Source: AP-15 sp045802495
Lineage (GTDB): Bacteria > Pseudomonadota > Alphaproteobacteria > ATCC43930 > CGMCC-115725
NCBI GenBank assembly: GCA_045802495.1
Contig: JBJMQW010000570.1
Span: 1-42,865 of the forward strand
DNA length: 42,865 nt
Direction: 5' to 3'
In this document: in pieces, positions 41,919 to 42,865 of the stretch
How positions within the stretch are numbered: the first letter of the stretch is position 1
Layout of the letters: every line of letters begins with the position of its first letter
The notes under the pieces: generated by a model
Told to the model about the DNA's origin: nothing
Seen by the model: only the letters and a program-made list of their open reading frames with translations
Databases searched by the model: none
Made by a program: the position numbers and the translations under genes

Positions 41919-42865
41919 ATGAACGATCTGAGCCTCACCAGCCCCGTGGCGCGGGCGCGCGATCTCGCCCGCTCGATCGCCACGGAGGCAGACGCCATCG
42001 AGCGCAAGCGGCGCTTGACCGAACCGGTGCTCGAGCAACTCCACGAGGCGCGACTCTTCCGCATGTTCTACCCGCGCTCGGTCGGCGGCGACGAGGTCGC
42101 CCCGGCGGTTGCGATCGAGGCGGTCGCGGAACTGGCCCGGCACGACGGTTCGGTCGGCTGGTGTGTCTCGATCGCCAACAGCATCGGCCTCTTCGCACCC
42201 TACATCGAGCCGACGGCGGCGCAAACGGTGTTTGGCGACCCGCGCGCGACCTGCGCCTGGGGGCCGCCGAACGATTGCCGCGGGATCGCGGTGCCGGGCG
42301 GCTACCGGGTCACCGGGCGCTGGGATTTCGCCAGCGGCTGCCGCCATGCTAGCTGGATGGGCGCGCACGGCATGGTAGTCGAACCGGACGGCTCGTTCCG
42401 CCTCAACAATTTTGGCCGGCCGACGGTGCGGACCTGGCTCTTCCCGGTGGAGCGGGCGGCGTTGCTCGACAATTGGGACCCGATCGGCCTGCGCGGCACC
42501 GCCTCCGAATCCTATCGGGTCGACGACCTCTTCGTGCCCGAGGCGTTTACCGGCACCCGCGAGGACCCAACCCTGCGGCGCGAACCCGGCCCGCTTTATG
42601 CGTTTCCGCAACAGACGCTTTATTCGGTTGGCATCGCCAGCGTCGCGCTCGGCATCGCCCGCGGCATGCTCGACGCCTTCGTCGAGCTGGCGCTGCGCAA
42701 GACCCCGCGCGGCACCGGCCGCCTCGCCGACAATGCGGTCGTTCAGGCCGGGGTGGCGCGCGCCGAGGCCAAGCTCGGCGCCGCGCGCTCATATCTGCTC
42801 GACACCGTGACCGCGATCTACCGCCGCGCCGGCCCCGCGGCGCCAATCGACGTGATGGACCGCGC
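41919..42865 (+). CDS. Acyl-CoA dehydrogenase-like flavoprotein, 3' end cut by window edge
   Basis: The first 315 residues of a protein in the acyl-CoA dehydrogenase superfamily. It resembles the HsaA/DszC/HpaB-type flavin monooxygenases more than true dehydrogenases. RARDLARSIATEADAIERK, RLFRMFYPRSVGG-like entry and HDGSVGWCVSIA are typical, followed by a middle beta domain (VTGRWDFASGCRHASWMG). Such enzymes hydroxylate aromatic or steroid intermediates with FMNH2 or FADH2. AGGACG precedes the ATG at 41919. The frame runs open to the window edge. It follows the second DUF1501 gene by 41 bases and may be co-transcribed. Confidence 0.87.
   Translation, partial: MNDLSLTSPVARARDLARSIATEADAIERKRRLTEPVLEQLHEARLFRMFYPRSVGGDEVAPAVAIEAVAELARHDGSVGWCVSIANSIGLFAPYIEPTAAQTVFGDPRATCAWGPPNDCRGIAVPGGYRVTGRWDFASGCRHASWMGAHGMVVEPDGSFRLNNFGRPTVRTWLFPVERAALLDNWDPIGLRGTASESYRVDDLFVPEAFTGTREDPTLRREPGPLYAFPQQTLYSVGIASVALGIARGMLDAFVELALRKTPRGTGRLADNAVVQAGVARAEAKLGAARSYLLDTVTAIYRRAGPAAPIDVMDR

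Noticed and set aside
1..42865. CRISPR array, tRNA, rRNA, prophage or intact insertion sequence
   Set aside because: No regularly spaced repeats, no cloverleaf-like conserved arms, no integrase or phage genes; only the IS5 remnant was found.

Overview
The window is high-GC chromosomal DNA that reads like an alphaproteobacterium, probably Hyphomicrobiales or Rhodospirillales. Pointers are a PraR-like HTH regulator, a TIGR00970-type LeuA, a YjbE-type TerC protein and a short palindromic intergenic repeat of the kind common in these orders. I cannot fix the genus. I saw no rRNA, tRNA, CRISPR array or intact insertion sequence. Density is about one gene per kb on both strands, with many abutting or overlapping neighbours.

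Layout. 1-1.7 kb: end-cut SnoaL-like gene, quinone oxidoreductase, DinB protein. 1.9-4.7 kb: first DUF1800-DUF1501 secreted pair. 4.7-9.1 kb: minus-strand block of Wza-like exporter, HldD epimerase, glycosyltransferase and HpcH/HpaI aldolase, with a recognisable promoter upstream. 9.2-12.6 kb: unknown proteins, leuA and an EF-hand protein. 12.8-16.8 kb: TetR regulator plus a three-domain LplT-PlsC-acyl-ACP synthetase fusion, with a promoter and perfect 16-bp palindrome upstream. 17-21 kb: MscS channel, MetE-like protein, short VapB-like antitoxin without toxin, SDR, GFA-family protein. 21-24.8 kb: ssb, HtrA-like protease, IS5-type transposase remnant, DUF1328 protein, XRE regulator, alpha/beta hydrolase. 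24.9-29.9 kb: EAL phosphodiesterase, M20 peptidase, LigB-type extradiol dioxygenase and Rieske oxygenase. 30-35.4 kb: URC4/URC1 uracil-catabolism pair, radical SAM protein, TerC protein, MFS transporter. 35.6-39.2 kb: secreted small protein, SAM hydrolase, DedA protein, MaoC and CitE-like enzymes. 39.2-41.9 kb: second DUF1800-DUF1501 pair. 41.9 kb to the end: acyl-CoA dehydrogenase-like flavoprotein cut by the window edge.

How genes fit together. Ring hydroxylation and cleavage (Rieske, LigB), a phenylpropionate-type MFS carrier, MaoC/CitE CoA chemistry and a flavoprotein suggest catabolic versatility. URC1/URC4 suggests use of uracil as a nitrogen source by the route known as URC in Lachancea kluyveri. 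TetR-Aas looks like a self-regulated phospholipid repair unit. The most unusual features are the two diverged copies of the uncharacterised DUF1800-DUF1501 export pair about 36 kb apart, the URC pair, and several decayed or non-canonical small elements that gene callers would miss.
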